NCBI RefSeq assembly: GCF_947259025.1
Contig: NZ_CAMYKO010000001.1
Location: 124,001 to 188,000 of the forward strand
Source: an uncultured Methylophaga sp.
GTDB taxonomy: Bacteria > Pseudomonadota > Gammaproteobacteria > Nitrosococcales > Methylophagaceae
DNA: 64,000 nt
Direction: 5' to 3'
The first letter of the stretch is position 1, and each line of letters begins with the position of its first letter. Positions 1 through 9,229 of the stretch are shown here, piece by piece. The notes under the pieces were generated by a model. The model saw only the letters and a program-made list of their open reading frames with translations. It was not told the DNA's origin and searched no databases. A program made the translations under genes and the position numbers.

Positions 1-384
1 CCCGGTTACGGTTATGCCAAAGTCCCGGAAAAAATGAAGCAAAAGTGGCAATTTACGCTGGCCAAATACCTGGAAACGCGGCAATCCTTGCGCGGTCTGA
101 TGCTGATGATGGATATTCGTCACCCGCTTAAGGATTTCGATATGCAAATGCTGTCGTGGGCGAACCAGGCCGAGTTGCCGGTCCATATCCTTCTAACCAA
201 GGCCGACAAACTCAAAAACAGTGCTGCCCGCCACACCCAGCTGCAGGTGGAAAAAGCACTGAAAGAAGCCAGCCTGGCGGCATCGGTGCAGTTATTCTCC
301 TCACTGAAAAAAAACGGCCGTGACAAGGCAATCGAAAAGCTTGATCACTGGTTTGAAGTCGAAACTTTAAACAGCACCGAGTAA
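1..384 (+). CDS. engB: Ribosome biogenesis GTPase EngB (YsxC/YihA), 3' part
   Basis: Only the C-terminal part of this GTPase is present, because the reading frame enters from the left edge. It opens with PGYGYA, the segment that follows the DxPG (G3) switch, and continues with the G4 motif TKADK and a G5-like SS(L)K. EngB is a cytosolic TRAFAC-class GTPase needed for large ribosomal subunit assembly. The stop lies 5 bases before soxC. An internal ATG at base 34 cannot be the real start, since conserved family sequence precedes it in frame. Confidence 0.93.
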   Translation, partial: PGYGYAKVPEKMKQKWQFTLAKYLETRQSLRGLMLMMDIRHPLKDFDMQMLSWANQAELPVHILLTKADKLKNSAARHTQLQVEKALKEASLAASVQLFSSLKKNGRDKAIEKLDHWFEVETLNSTE

Positions 385-389
385 ACGCC

Positions 390-1649
390 ATGGCCCGCTC
401 ACCGCTTCACAGTCGTCGTCAGTTTTTGCAGTACACGGCTTTGGGTGGTGCTTTTGCCGGCTTCAGCCTGCCTGTGTTGGCGGCACAAACTGCGCCCGAT
501 TTCCGCGAGATTCTGCCAGGGTCGATGACCCGCGCCGGGGCCGACTTTTCTAATTACGGCCAACCCTCGGCCTATGAAAAAAAGGTGATCCGCTGGATTT
601 CAGCCAACAGTGAGATGACTGGCAATGGCGTCTCCTGGAGTCCACTCCACGAATTGCAGGGCACGATTACCCCCAACGGCTTGCACTTTGAACGTCACCA
701 TAATGGCGTACCTGACATTGACCCGGCACAACACGAGTTGTTGATTGACGGTCTGGTGGAACGGCCGCTCAAATTCACTATCGATGCCCTTAAACGCTAT
801 CCCCAGCAATCACGGATTAGCTTTATTGAGTGTGGCGGTAACAGCAACAGCAGTTTTCGCAGCAAACCGATTCAGACACCCGCCGGCTATGCCCATGGCC
901 TGGTATCCAATGCCGAATGGACCGGCGTAGCGGTGAAACTGCTGTTGGAGGAAGCCGGCCTCAAGCCTGCAGCCAAATGGGCAATCGCCGAAGCGGCTGA
1001 CGGTGCCTCTCTCAATGTCAGTATTCCGGTCGATAAGTTACTGGATGATGCGATGCTGGCGCTGTATCAAAACGGTGAACGGCTGCGCCCTGAAAACGGC
1101 TATCCTGTGCGGCTGCTGCTCCCGGGCTGGGAAGGCATTGTCAACGTCAAATGGTTGCGCCAGTTGAGGCTGCAGCAGACGCCGGCAATGACCCGCGATG
1201 AAACGTCGCAATATACCGATTTAATGCCGGATGGCACTGCCCGCCAATTCAGTTTTGAAATGGCGGCGAAATCGCTGATTACCTCGCCTTCTCAGGGCAT
1301 GACCCTGCCCGATAACCCGGGTATATATCAAGTCACCGGATTGGCCTGGTCCGGACGGGGCAAGATTACGCGGGTTGAAGTCTCTGCTGATGGCGGAGAG
1401 AGTTGGGTCGATGCAGATTTGCAAGCCCCCATATTGGACAAGGCCTTCACCCGCTTCAGCCTGCCCTGGCAATGGCAGGGGCAGTATGCTGTGCTGCAGA
1501 GTCGGGCAACCGATGACTCTGGCTATGTGCAGCCCAGTCGTGAACAACTCATCGCTAATCGGGGTCGCCATGGCTATTACCATTTCAATGCGATCATCAG
1601 TTGGGAAGTCTATGAAGATGGATATATCAGCCATATCTATCCGGATTAG
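390..1649 (+). CDS. soxC: SoxC-type molybdopterin sulfite/sulfane dehydrogenase subunit
   Basis: This is a periplasmic molybdoenzyme of the sulfite oxidase family, 419 aa. The N-terminus has a twin-arginine signal (SRRQFLQ at residues 8-14, then a hydrophobic segment), as expected for a protein exported folded with its cofactor. The cofactor domain includes FIECGGNS, whose Cys148 is the expected molybdenum ligand. A C-terminal Mo-co dimerisation domain follows (around residues 290-400). The GLHFERHHNGVPDIDP stretch resembles SoxC more than SorA. A cytochrome c gene overlaps its 3' end, which matches the SoxCD or SorAB layout. The likely role is oxidation of sulfite or of sulfane sulfur; soxXYZAB are not in the window. 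Confidence 0.85.
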   Translation: MARSPLHSRRQFLQYTALGGAFAGFSLPVLAAQTAPDFREILPGSMTRAGADFSNYGQPSAYEKKVIRWISANSEMTGNGVSWSPLHELQGTITPNGLHFERHHNGVPDIDPAQHELLIDGLVERPLKFTIDALKRYPQQSRISFIECGGNSNSSFRSKPIQTPAGYAHGLVSNAEWTGVAVKLLLEEAGLKPAAKWAIAEAADGASLNVSIPVDKLLDDAMLALYQNGERLRPENGYPVRLLLPGWEGIVNVKWLRQLRLQQTPAMTRDETSQYTDLMPDGTARQFSFEMAAKSLITSPSQGMTLPDNPGIYQVTGLAWSGRGKITRVEVSADGGESWVDADLQAPILDKAFTRFSLPWQWQGQYAVLQSRATDDSGYVQPSREQLIANRGRHGYYHFNAIISWEVYEDGYISHIYPD

Positions 1650-2163
1650 CCTGTTGCTGGTGCTGTTTTGGTGTAGCGCTGCGCTGCTGGCCGAACCACA
1701 GTACCAAGCCCTGGGCCAGTCAGCCTCTGAACTGACTGAACAGCCACAGTGGAATCTGACGATCAGTCCGGATGGAACAGGTCTGCCACCAGGCTCAGGC
1801 GATGCAAAAGTGGGCCAGCAGATTTTTGAACAGCGCTGCGCCGGTTGTCATGGTTTTGATGCCATTGGCGCCAGTGCTATGCCGCTGGTCGGAGAATTAG
1901 GCTCGCTCCGCAGTGAATACCCGGAAAAAACGGTCAATAGCTACTGGCCTTATGCGACCACGCTGTTTGACTATATTCGCCGGGCGATGCCGCCTGCTGC
2001 GCCCTATTCGCTGAGTAGTCATGAAATCTACGCACTTTGTGCTTATATTCTAAGTCAGGATGGTATAATTGAAGCCAATGTGGAACTCAACGAAGTGACA
2101 CTACCCCAGGTAAAGATGCCTAATCGGGATGGCTTTTCTGCCGTCTATCCAAACAACCGCTGA
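1618..2163 (+). CDS. SoxD/SorB-like monoheme cytochrome c
   Basis: This 181-aa protein has an N-terminal signal (about residues 1-25 ending ALLAEP) and a single CAGCH heme-binding motif at residues 74-78 in a class I cytochrome c domain. It is the likely electron acceptor for the preceding molybdoenzyme. The frame is open far upstream, but the signal peptide fixes the start at ATG 1618, with ATG 1612 as an alternative. GGGAAG lies about 9 bases before 1618. The gene therefore overlaps the end of soxC by about 32 bases, which suggests translational coupling. It is much shorter than classical SoxD with its two cytochrome domains, so SorB-like function is possible. Confidence 0.8.
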   Translation: MDISAISIRISLLLVLFWCSAALLAEPQYQALGQSASELTEQPQWNLTISPDGTGLPPGSGDAKVGQQIFEQRCAGCHGFDAIGASAMPLVGELGSLRSEYPEKTVNSYWPYATTLFDYIRRAMPPAAPYSLSSHEIYALCAYILSQDGIIEANVELNEVTLPQVKMPNRDGFSAVYPNNR

Positions 2164-2180
2164 ATTTGAAGGATCCGTCT

Positions 2181-4682
2181 ATGAGCCCACGCTATGCTTG
2201 TACTGCTACGCCTGCGCCGGCGTTATATGAAACCCCGAAACTGGGGATGAATAGCAGCGATCTGATTAACGATTTCAAACGTTATTACGGTACCTACCTG
2301 GCCCAGGACAAAGGCTATATCTCCAGTCATTATTTCTATACCGCGCTGGCCATGACCTTGCGCGACCGCCTGTTCAACCGAATGAAGCACACCAAGCACA
2401 CCTATGCCGAGGCCAAATGCAAACAGGCCTACTACCTGTCGATGGAGTTTCTGATGGGGCGTGCCATGGGGAATGCTGCGCTCAACCTGGGACTGGAAAA
2501 GGAAACAACACAGGCCCTCAATGAACTGGGACTCAACTTTGAAGAGTTGATTGAAATGGAACACGATGCCGGCCTGGGTAATGGTGGCCTGGGTCGTCTG
2601 GCAGCCTGCTTTATCGACAGTTGTGCCACCTTGCAATTACCCGTTACCGGTTACGGCCTGCGCTACGAATACGGCATGTTCAAACAGAAGATCGATAATG
2701 GCTTTCAGGTAGAAAAGCCCGATCACTGGCTGCGTGACGGCAATCCCTGGGAACTGGAACGGCCCGAGTTCACTCAACGCGTCAAGTTCGGCGGCCACAC
2801 TGAATTCCACCAGGACCATGACGGTCAGATGCGCGCCTACTGGGTGGCTACCAATGATGTGCTGGCCGTACCCTATGATCTGCCGGTGCCCGGCTATCAG
2901 AACGGCACGGTCAACAAACTCCGCCTCTGGAAGGCCACCGCCACTGATGAGTTCAACCTGGAAGACTTCAATGCCGGTTCCTATACCGACGCAGTGGCTG
3001 CCAAAAACGAAGCCGAAAATATCAGCATGGTGCTCTACCCCAACGATGCCAGTGAAAACGGTAAGGAACTGCGCCTGCGTCAGCAATACTTCCTGGCCTC
3101 TGCCAGCCTGCAGGACATTCTCGATTACTGGGTCACCAACAACGGTGAGCATTTTGACGACTTTGCCGATAAAAACTGCTTCCAACTCAACGACACCCAC
3201 CCGACTGTTGCCGTCGCTGAACTGATGCGCCTGTTGATGGACGAGCACAACCTGACCTGGGATAAGGCCTGGGAAATCACCACCCAAACCATGGCCTATA
3301 CCAACCATACACTGCTGCCAGAAGCGCTTGAGCGCTGGCCGGTGCCGATGTTCGGTCGCCTGCTGCCACGGATCCTGGAAATCATTTACGAAATTAATGC
3401 CCGCTTCCTGCGTGAAGTGGCCAATCACTGGCCCGGCGACAAGCAGAAGCTGGCGCAAATGTCGATCATCGAAGAAGGTCACGAACAACAAGTCCGCATG
3501 GCTCATCTGGCGATTGTCGGCAGCTATTCAATCAATGGCGTCGCTGCTTTGCACTCGGAGCTGCTGAAAAAAGGCCTGTTCCATGACTTTTATCAACTGT
3601 GGCCACACAAGTTTAACAACAAAACCAACGGGGTCACGCAGCGCCGCTGGCTGGCCTGGTGCAACCCGGATCTGAGTCAATTGCTCAACGAGACTATCGG
3701 CGAAAACTGGATCACCAACCTCACGGAGCTGAAGAAGCTGGCACCGCTGGCGCATGACAAACCGTTTCAACAGAAATGGCACCAAGCCAAACTGGAAAAC
3801 AAGAAAAGACTGGCAGCGCTGGTCAAACAGAGCTGTGGTGTTGAGTTCAATCCTGAGGCGCTGTTTGATATTCAGGTCAAACGTATCCATGAATACAAAC
3901 GTCAATTGCTCAATGTGCTACATGTCATCCACCTCTATGATCGCATAAAACGTGGTGACACCGAGGGTATGACTGAGCGCTGCGTCTTGTTTGGCGGCAA
4001 GGCCGCGCCGGGTTATGTGATGGCCAAACAAATCGTTAAGCTGATCAACAATGTCGCCAATGTGGTTAACAATGACCCGGATGTCGGCGACTGGCTCAAA
4101 GTGGTATTCCTGCCCAATTATCAGGTCTCAGCGATGGAAGTTATCTGCCCCGCCGCCGACCTGTCGGAACAGATCTCCACCGCGGGCAAGGAAGCCTCGG
4201 GGACCGGCAATATGAAGTTCATGATGAACGGTGCCATCACCATTGGCACGCTTGACGGTGCCAATATAGAGATCCGTGAAGAAGCCGGTGAGGAAAACTT
4301 CTTCCTCTTCGGCCTCACCGAGGAAGAGGTGGATGCAGCCCGGCAAGACTATAATCCTCGCGCTATCATCCACAATGATAGCGACCTGCGGCGGGTCGTC
4401 GATTTACTGGAGTGTGGGCACTTCAACCAGTTTGAACCGGGCTGTTTCGATGATGTTGTTACCGCCTTCACCAGTCCCGGTGATCCATGGATGACCGTCG
4501 CTGACTTCCGCAGCTATGTGGATGCCCAGCAGCAAGCCAGCGAAGCCTATCGGGATCGCGACCGCTGGCTGGCAATGAGCATTATCAACAGCGCCAATAG
4601 CGGCAAGTTCTCTACCGATCGCACCATGGAAGAGTACAACCAGGAAATCTGGAAGCTGGAAAAAATCAACCCGCAATACTAA
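2181..4682 (+). CDS. glgP: Glycogen/starch/alpha-glucan phosphorylase
   Basis: Glycogen phosphorylase (833 aa, normal length) releases glucose-1-phosphate from storage glucan. The PLP-binding segment EASGTGNMKFMMNGA is present, with the Schiff-base lysine at about residue 679. Other conserved blocks include GNGGLGRLAACF, LNDTHPT and IHEYKRQLLN. I chose ATG 2181 because GAAGGA sits 7 bases upstream; an in-frame TTG at 2166 is less likely. No other glycogen genes are adjacent. The preceding cytochrome gene ends 17 bases upstream. In a methylotroph the enzyme would mobilise stored carbon made through the RuMP cycle. Confidence 0.96.
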   Translation: MSPRYACTATPAPALYETPKLGMNSSDLINDFKRYYGTYLAQDKGYISSHYFYTALAMTLRDRLFNRMKHTKHTYAEAKCKQAYYLSMEFLMGRAMGNAALNLGLEKETTQALNELGLNFEELIEMEHDAGLGNGGLGRLAACFIDSCATLQLPVTGYGLRYEYGMFKQKIDNGFQVEKPDHWLRDGNPWELERPEFTQRVKFGGHTEFHQDHDGQMRAYWVATNDVLAVPYDLPVPGYQNGTVNKLRLWKATATDEFNLEDFNAGSYTDAVAAKNEAENISMVLYPNDASENGKELRLRQQYFLASASLQDILDYWVTNNGEHFDDFADKNCFQLNDTHPTVAVAELMRLLMDEHNLTWDKAWEITTQTMAYTNHTLLPEALERWPVPMFGRLLPRILEIIYEINARFLREVANHWPGDKQKLAQMSIIEEGHEQQVRMAHLAIVGSYSINGVAALHSELLKKGLFHDFYQLWPHKFNNKTNGVTQRRWLAWCNPDLSQLLNETIGENWITNLTELKKLAPLAHDKPFQQKWHQAKLENKKRLAALVKQSCGVEFNPEALFDIQVKRIHEYKRQLLNVLHVIHLYDRIKRGDTEGMTERCVLFGGKAAPGYVMAKQIVKLINNVANVVNNDPDVGDWLKVVFLPNYQVSAMEVICPAADLSEQISTAGKEASGTGNMKFMMNGAITIGTLDGANIEIREEAGEENFFLFGLTEEEVDAARQDYNPRAIIHNDSDLRRVVDLLECGHFNQFEPGCFDDVVTAFTSPGDPWMTVADFRSYVDAQQQASEAYRDRDRWLAMSIINSANSGKFSTDRTMEEYNQEIWKLEKINPQY

Positions 4683-4687
4683 AGCCT

Positions 4688-4719
4688 GGTCGGGCGTATT
4701 CAGCCGGATACGCCCGGCC
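4688..4719 (+). terminator. GC-rich hairpin after glgP, possible terminator
   Basis: A 9-bp perfect stem (CGGGCGTAT with ATACGCCCG, extendable by three further pairs) closes an 8-base loop just after the glgP stop. There is no clean T-tract, only GTTTTAAT about 8 bases later. It may act as a weak terminator or as an mRNA 3' stabiliser. Confidence 0.4.
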
Positions 4720-4782
4720 CTGCCATGTTTTAATGCAGAGCCACTGTAAAATCCGTATAATCTGGCATCCTTAAGCTTATAT

Positions 4783-4859
4783 GCGCCCGTAGCTCAGCTG
4801 GATAGAGTATCGGTTTCCGAAGCCGAGGGTCACAGGTTCAAGTCCTGTCGGGCGCGCCA
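4783..4859 (+). tRNA. tRNA-Arg (anticodon CCG)
   Basis: The sequence folds as a cloverleaf: acceptor GCGCCCG pairs with CGGGCGC, the anticodon loop is TTCCGAA giving CCG (reads CGG), and the T-loop is TTCAAGT. The CCA end is encoded (4857-4859). A TATAAT at 4756-4761 lies about 22 bases upstream and is a plausible -10 element. Confidence 0.95.
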
Positions 4860-5029
4860 TTTTCCTGTCTGAATTGCTAACATAAAAAAACCGCCACGGA
4901 AGACCGCAGCGGTATAGAGGAAAACTCATTTAGCTAGAGCTTGATTACAGCGTATGAAATCAGCACAGCGGACGATATAGGAGTAATTCCTTTTTTGCCC
5001 AGGTCAGTCTCAGGGCATACACTGGGCAA

Positions 5030-5836
5030 ATGATTCGATCACCCTTTTTCAGCCCCTTAGCAGCCGGTCTGCTGTCTCTCAGCCTGTCTCCGATGGCTTT
5101 CGCCACAGAGCTTTTACACTGGCAACAAACGGCTTACATTCAGGACAGTTTCTATACCATCGCACTGCAACGCGAGCATGGCTCAAAGCCGGAAACTACG
5201 CTCAGCAAGTGGCATAGCCCCATCCGCTTTTATATTGATGATCGAACTGCCGATAGAGCCTTGCATGAGCGCATGGTCAAGCAGCATATGCAGCATCTGG
5301 CGGCGATTACCGGTTTGTCGGTGACGCCGACCGCGCGGATTGATAAAGCCAACCTGCACATTATTTTCAGCAGCGAAACAGCCCTGGCCGGAGACCTGCA
5401 ACAAGATCTGGGCATCAATAAGCCCAGCCTTCATCAACAGTTGCTGACCGACAGCGTTTGCCTGGGCCGCATTAGCGTGGCTGACAATGGACAGATTAAA
5501 AACGCAGCGGTATTGATCCCAGTAGATCGGGCAAGGGCACATGGCAAACTGATGGCTTGCGTGGTGGAAGAACTAACGCAGGTGTTGGGGCTGGTCAATG
5601 ATTCAACCGCGGTCTATCCCTCGATCTTTAATGACCGCTCTTTCAATGACTTTCTGAGCGGCCTCGACTATCTGCTTTTGAAACTACTCTACCATCCTGA
5701 TATGAAGGCTGGTATGAACAGGGAGAAACTACAGCCCCTGGTGGCAGATATCGTGTCAGCTGAAGCCTTTCAGTCGCTTATTCACGATGCTCAGCGTCAT
5801 GTTCAAAACGGTAGCCTGGAGAACTGGCTGGACTGA
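5030..5836 (+). CDS. DUF2927 family secreted protein
   Basis: This 268-aa protein begins with a signal peptide (about residues 1-26, cleavage near AFA-TE). Its C-terminal half carries the recognisable DUF2927 pattern CVVEELTQVLGL, then SIFNDRSFNDFLS and LLYHPDMKAGM. The function of the family is unknown; some members look like degenerate zinc-dependent peptidases, but no HExxH is present here. The gene stands alone, between tRNA-Arg and a convergent OmpA-like lipoprotein gene. Confidence 0.75.
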   Translation: MIRSPFFSPLAAGLLSLSLSPMAFATELLHWQQTAYIQDSFYTIALQREHGSKPETTLSKWHSPIRFYIDDRTADRALHERMVKQHMQHLAAITGLSVTPTARIDKANLHIIFSSETALAGDLQQDLGINKPSLHQQLLTDSVCLGRISVADNGQIKNAAVLIPVDRARAHGKLMACVVEELTQVLGLVNDSTAVYPSIFNDRSFNDFLSGLDYLLLKLLYHPDMKAGMNREKLQPLVADIVSAEAFQSLIHDAQRHVQNGSLENWLD

Positions 5837-5874
5837 CACCTCAGCGATCATCCCAAAAAACCTTAACGGCAGGC

Positions 5875-5905
5875 AAAAAAAAGGGCTCTGCAAGCAGAGC
5901 CCTTT
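5875..5905 (-). terminator. Rho-independent terminator of the OmpA-like gene
   Basis: An 11-bp perfect stem (AAAGGGCTCTG with CAGAGCCCTTT) has a CAAG loop. Read leftward it is followed by a run of T. It lies between two convergent genes and mainly serves the leftward lipoprotein gene; a shorter T-run exists for the rightward gene. Confidence 0.85.
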
Positions 5906-5925
5906 CAACAAATTTATTATTGTTG

Positions 5926-6771
5926 TTATTGATTGACCACGAAGTCAACGCGGCGATTCATCGCACGGCCAGCTTCGGTGTCGTTGCGGGCGACCGGTGA
6001 ACTCTCACCCAGACCAACTGGCATCAGGTTACTACCAGAAATACCACGTGAAGTCAGGTAGTCAACGACTGACTCAGCACGGCGTTGTGACAGGTCTTGG
6101 TTATAGGCTTCAGGACCGATATTGTCAGTGTGACCTTCAACTCGGACTTCAACCACTTCATCGGTTTCTTTGAGCAGGGTAACCGCTTCTTCCAGAATGT
6201 CCTGAGCTTCTGGTGTCAGTGTGGCTTTATCAAACTCAAAATTAACACCAGTCAGCGACAGCAGGTTTTCACCTGGCAGCGGACAACCATCTTGGTCGAC
6301 AATCACACCTTCTGGTGTACCAGGACACAGATCCAGGTAATCTGCCACTGCGTCATTATCGGAGTCCAGTGGACAACCGACACGGTCTACGGTGACACCT
6401 TCCGGTGTATTACGGCACAGGTCGATACCGTCATAAACGCCATCGCCATCTGTGTCATAGGCACAACCGTTTTGATCCAGCAGGGCACCCGGTGGTGGCT
6501 CTACCGGACAAACCGGCTCTTCAACCATCGGCTCTTCAGCTTCAGCCTCTTGCGGGCAGAGCAACAATGCCAGAGCCGCACCGGCTACAGCACCACCAGC
6601 ACCAGCACCACTTGCACCACTGGTTGCAGCTGAAGCGGCACCACCACCAACCAGCGCGCCACCAAGGGCACAGAAGAGGTTGTTAGTCGATTGGCGTTGA
6701 TTAGGGCCAGCACAACCGGCCATCAAAGCTGCCAAAAACAGGACAGCTAATAACTTGCCTGATAGTCTCAT
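5926..6771 (-). CDS. OmpA-family outer-membrane lipoprotein with thrombospondin type 3 repeats
   Basis: The 281-aa product starts with a lipoprotein signal whose lipobox LMAGC places the lipidated cysteine at residue 20. A Gly/Ala-rich segment follows (residues 35-70), then calcium-binding type 3 repeats of the DTDGDGVYDGIDLC kind (about 105-165). The C-terminal OmpA domain includes FEFDKATL and VEGHTDNIG, and binds peptidoglycan. The protein probably links the outer membrane to the cell wall. It is transcribed alone, with its own terminator and a candidate promoter upstream. Confidence 0.88.
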   Translation of the reverse strand: MRLSGKLLAVLFLAALMAGCAGPNQRQSTNNLFCALGGALVGGGAASAATSGASGAGAGGAVAGAALALLLCPQEAEAEEPMVEEPVCPVEPPPGALLDQNGCAYDTDGDGVYDGIDLCRNTPEGVTVDRVGCPLDSDNDAVADYLDLCPGTPEGVIVDQDGCPLPGENLLSLTGVNFEFDKATLTPEAQDILEEAVTLLKETDEVVEVRVEGHTDNIGPEAYNQDLSQRRAESVVDYLTSRGISGSNLMPVGLGESSPVARNDTEAGRAMNRRVDFVVNQ

Positions 6772-6872
6772 TTTGCCTTCCTTTTCTTTTCCCTAGAGTT
6801 AAACATAAACCTAACAGGGATATCGCAAAGGCTACCAGCCCCACCGACATCACACTGTTGTAGTTTGGCTAC

Positions 6873-6902
6873 ATCATAGCCCGTATTTCAAGTAACGTCT
6901 AA
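6873..6902 (-). promoter_or_regulatory. Candidate sigma70 promoter for the OmpA-like gene
   Basis: Read on the minus strand, TTAGAC is followed after 18 bases by TATGAT. This would start transcription about 100 bases before the lipoprotein start codon. It is a match to consensus by eye only. Confidence 0.4.
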
Positions 6903-6947
6903 TTAATTGCAGCGATTAATTTATTTTTTGTGTCAAAAATACAACAC

Positions 6948-8090
6948 CTAAAACCGGCTCAGCATGCCTTCATCTTCAGGCTCCAGTGACAAGCTATCAA
7001 CACTGTCATCAGCAGGCAGTTCACCCGACTCAGTACCCAGCTTGATCATCAGCCGGACCTCGTTGGCTGAGTCGGCATTTTTCAGTGCATCTTCGTAGCT
7101 GATTTCACCCGCTTTATAGAGATCATAAACAGCTTGGTCAAAAGTCTGCATGCCCAGTTCGCGGGAGCGTTTCATGACATCTTTGATTTCACCGACCCGA
7201 CCTTTTTCAATCATATCCCCCACCAGCGGCGTATTGAGCAGGACCTCAACCGCTACCGTGCGGCCATTGCCATTTTTTCTGGGGATAAGACGCTGGGCGA
7301 CCACCGCCTTGAGGTTGAGAGACAGATCCAGAAACAGTTGTTTATGCCGCTCTTCCGGGAAGAAGTTAATCACCCGATCCATGGCCTGGTTCGCATTATT
7401 GGCATGTAGCGTCGATAGACACAGGTGACCCGTTTCAGCAAAAGCGATACCGTAATCCATAGTGTCGCGGGAGCGGATTTCACCAATCATGATGACGTCC
7501 GGCGCTTGGCGCAGCGAGTTTTTCAGCGCGATTTCATAGGAATCCGTATCAATGCCGACTTCACGCTGGGTGACGACACAGCCGGCGTGCTGGTGATTGA
7601 ACTCGATAGGATCTTCAATACTGAGAATATGGCCAGTGCTGTTATGGTTACGATAACCAATCATCGCCGCCAGCGTGGTCGACTTACCACTACCCGTCGC
7701 ACCGACAAAAATCACCAGTCCGCGCTTGGTCATCGACAGTTCCTTGATGATCTCGGGCACATGCAGTTCTTCTATGGTGGGAATTTCATCCTTGATCCGG
7801 CGCAGCACCATCGCGACACGATTACGCTGGAACAGCGCACTGACCCGGAAACGACCGGCGCCTTTGGTTTCCAGTGCGTAATTACATTCCTTGTCACGCT
7901 CAAAAATTTTCTTTTGCTCATCCGACATGGTGCCCAACACCAGATCCCGGGCGTCATCATCGGACAGGGCATCCTGTGACAGCGTCGCCATACGGCCACT
8001 GACCTTCAGCGTGACCGGGCGGCCGGCAGTAATGAAAATATCCGAGGCATCATGCTTCACCGCGGCTTTCAAAATGGTGACAATATCCAT
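6948..8090 (-). CDS. pilU: PilT/PilU family type IV pilus retraction ATPase PilU
   Basis: This 380-aa cytoplasmic hexameric ATPase works with PilT in retraction of type IV pili (twitching). It has Walker A GATGSGKST, the Asp box EDPIEFNHQ, Walker B and the His box STLHANN. The C-terminal tail of about 30 residues beyond the PilT core is acidic (LSLEPEDEGM), which is common in PilU. It lies 11 bases downstream of pilT on the same strand, so the two are almost certainly cotranscribed. Confidence 0.93.
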   Translation of the reverse strand: MDIVTILKAAVKHDASDIFITAGRPVTLKVSGRMATLSQDALSDDDARDLVLGTMSDEQKKIFERDKECNYALETKGAGRFRVSALFQRNRVAMVLRRIKDEIPTIEELHVPEIIKELSMTKRGLVIFVGATGSGKSTTLAAMIGYRNHNSTGHILSIEDPIEFNHQHAGCVVTQREVGIDTDSYEIALKNSLRQAPDVIMIGEIRSRDTMDYGIAFAETGHLCLSTLHANNANQAMDRVINFFPEERHKQLFLDLSLNLKAVVAQRLIPRKNGNGRTVAVEVLLNTPLVGDMIEKGRVGEIKDVMKRSRELGMQTFDQAVYDLYKAGEISYEDALKNADSANEVRLMIKLGTESGELPADDSVDSLSLEPEDEGMLSRF

Positions 8091-8101
8091 GGTGCAGCCT
8101 C

Positions 8102-9139
8102 CTATCGGAATAGATCTTTGTTCACAGCGCGCGGCAAGGCTTCATTCTTGGTGACCTGTTGACGTCTGACCATATCCTGCAGGCATTGATCCAGCGTCTG
8201 CATGCCCACGGCCCCCCCGGTCTGAATCGCCGAGTACATCTGTGGCACCTTGTCTTCGCGGATGAGATTACGAATCGCGGGCGTACCTATCATAATTTCG
8301 TGAGCAGCGATTCGGCCACCACCGACTTTTTTCATCAGGGTTTGCGATATCACCGCGCGTAAAGACTCAGACAACATGGACCGCACCATGTCTTTTTCAG
8401 CAGCCGGGAACACGTCGATAATCCGGTCGATGGTTTTAGCCGCCGAAGAGGTATGCAGGGTGCCGAATACCAGGTGACCGGTTTCCGCCGCTGTCAGAGC
8501 GAGTCGAATCGTTTCCAGATCACGCAGCTCACCCACCAGGATAATATCCGGATCCTCACGCAGCGCACTGCGTAAGGCTTCGCTGAAACCCAGCGTATCG
8601 CGGTGGACTTCACGCTGGTTAACCAGACATTTCTTGCTCTGGTGCACAAACTCGATGGGATCCTCAATGGTCAGGATATGCTCATTGTCTTTTTCATTGA
8701 GGTAATTGATCATCGCCGCCAGTGTGGTGGACTTACCGGAACCGGTGGGACCGGTGACCAGCACGATACCGCGGTGATTATCGGCAATGGCACGGAATAT
8801 ATCCGGTGCCCCCAGATCTTCAAGTGTCAGCACCTCGGACGGGATGGTCCTGAATACCGCTGCCGCCCCCCGGTTCTGGTTGAAGGCGTTGACACGAAAG
8901 CGTGCCATGTTGGGCACTTCAAATGAGAAGTCAGCCTCAAGGAACTCTTCGTAGTCCTTGCGCTGCTTGTCATTCATGATGTCATACACCATGGCATGGA
9001 CTTCTTTGTGTTCCATGGGCGGCAGGTTGATACGCTTCACATCGCCGTCAACGCGGATCATTGGTGGTTCGCCTGCAGAGACGTGTAAATCGGAAGCCTT
9101 GTTCTTGACACTGAAGGCGAGCAATTCAGTAATATCCAT
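8102..9139 (-). CDS. pilT: Type IV pilus twitching motility ATPase PilT
   Basis: PilT (345 aa, standard length) powers pilus retraction. Seen in the sequence are Walker A GPTGSGKSTT (Lys136), the Asp box EDPIEFVHQ, Walker B GELRDLETI, and FGTLHTSSA (His box). It is divergent from yggS with about 90 bases between start codons. pilT-pilU next to yggS-proC-yggT is a classic gammaproteobacterial arrangement. Confidence 0.96.
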   Translation of the reverse strand: MDITELLAFSVKNKASDLHVSAGEPPMIRVDGDVKRINLPPMEHKEVHAMVYDIMNDKQRKDYEEFLEADFSFEVPNMARFRVNAFNQNRGAAAVFRTIPSEVLTLEDLGAPDIFRAIADNHRGIVLVTGPTGSGKSTTLAAMINYLNEKDNEHILTIEDPIEFVHQSKKCLVNQREVHRDTLGFSEALRSALREDPDIILVGELRDLETIRLALTAAETGHLVFGTLHTSSAAKTIDRIIDVFPAAEKDMVRSMLSESLRAVISQTLMKKVGGGRIAAHEIMIGTPAIRNLIREDKVPQMYSAIQTGGAVGMQTLDQCLQDMVRRQQVTKNEALPRAVNKDLFR

Positions 9140-9229
9140 CCACGTTCCTTTTACTGATTTGGTGTAATGTGTGCTTTTTAAAAATATTCGAATGCCTATA
9201 AAGTAGCGCGCTCACCACGGGCTTGCAAC

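Noticed and set aside
1612-1649. Frameshift joining soxC and the cytochrome gene into one protein
   Set aside because: The cytochrome has its own signal peptide and the overlap resembles ordinary translational coupling.
2637-3506. Long open frames opposite glgP and other high-GC genes
   Set aside because: They are complementary-strand shadows of well-supported genes with no recognisable protein features.
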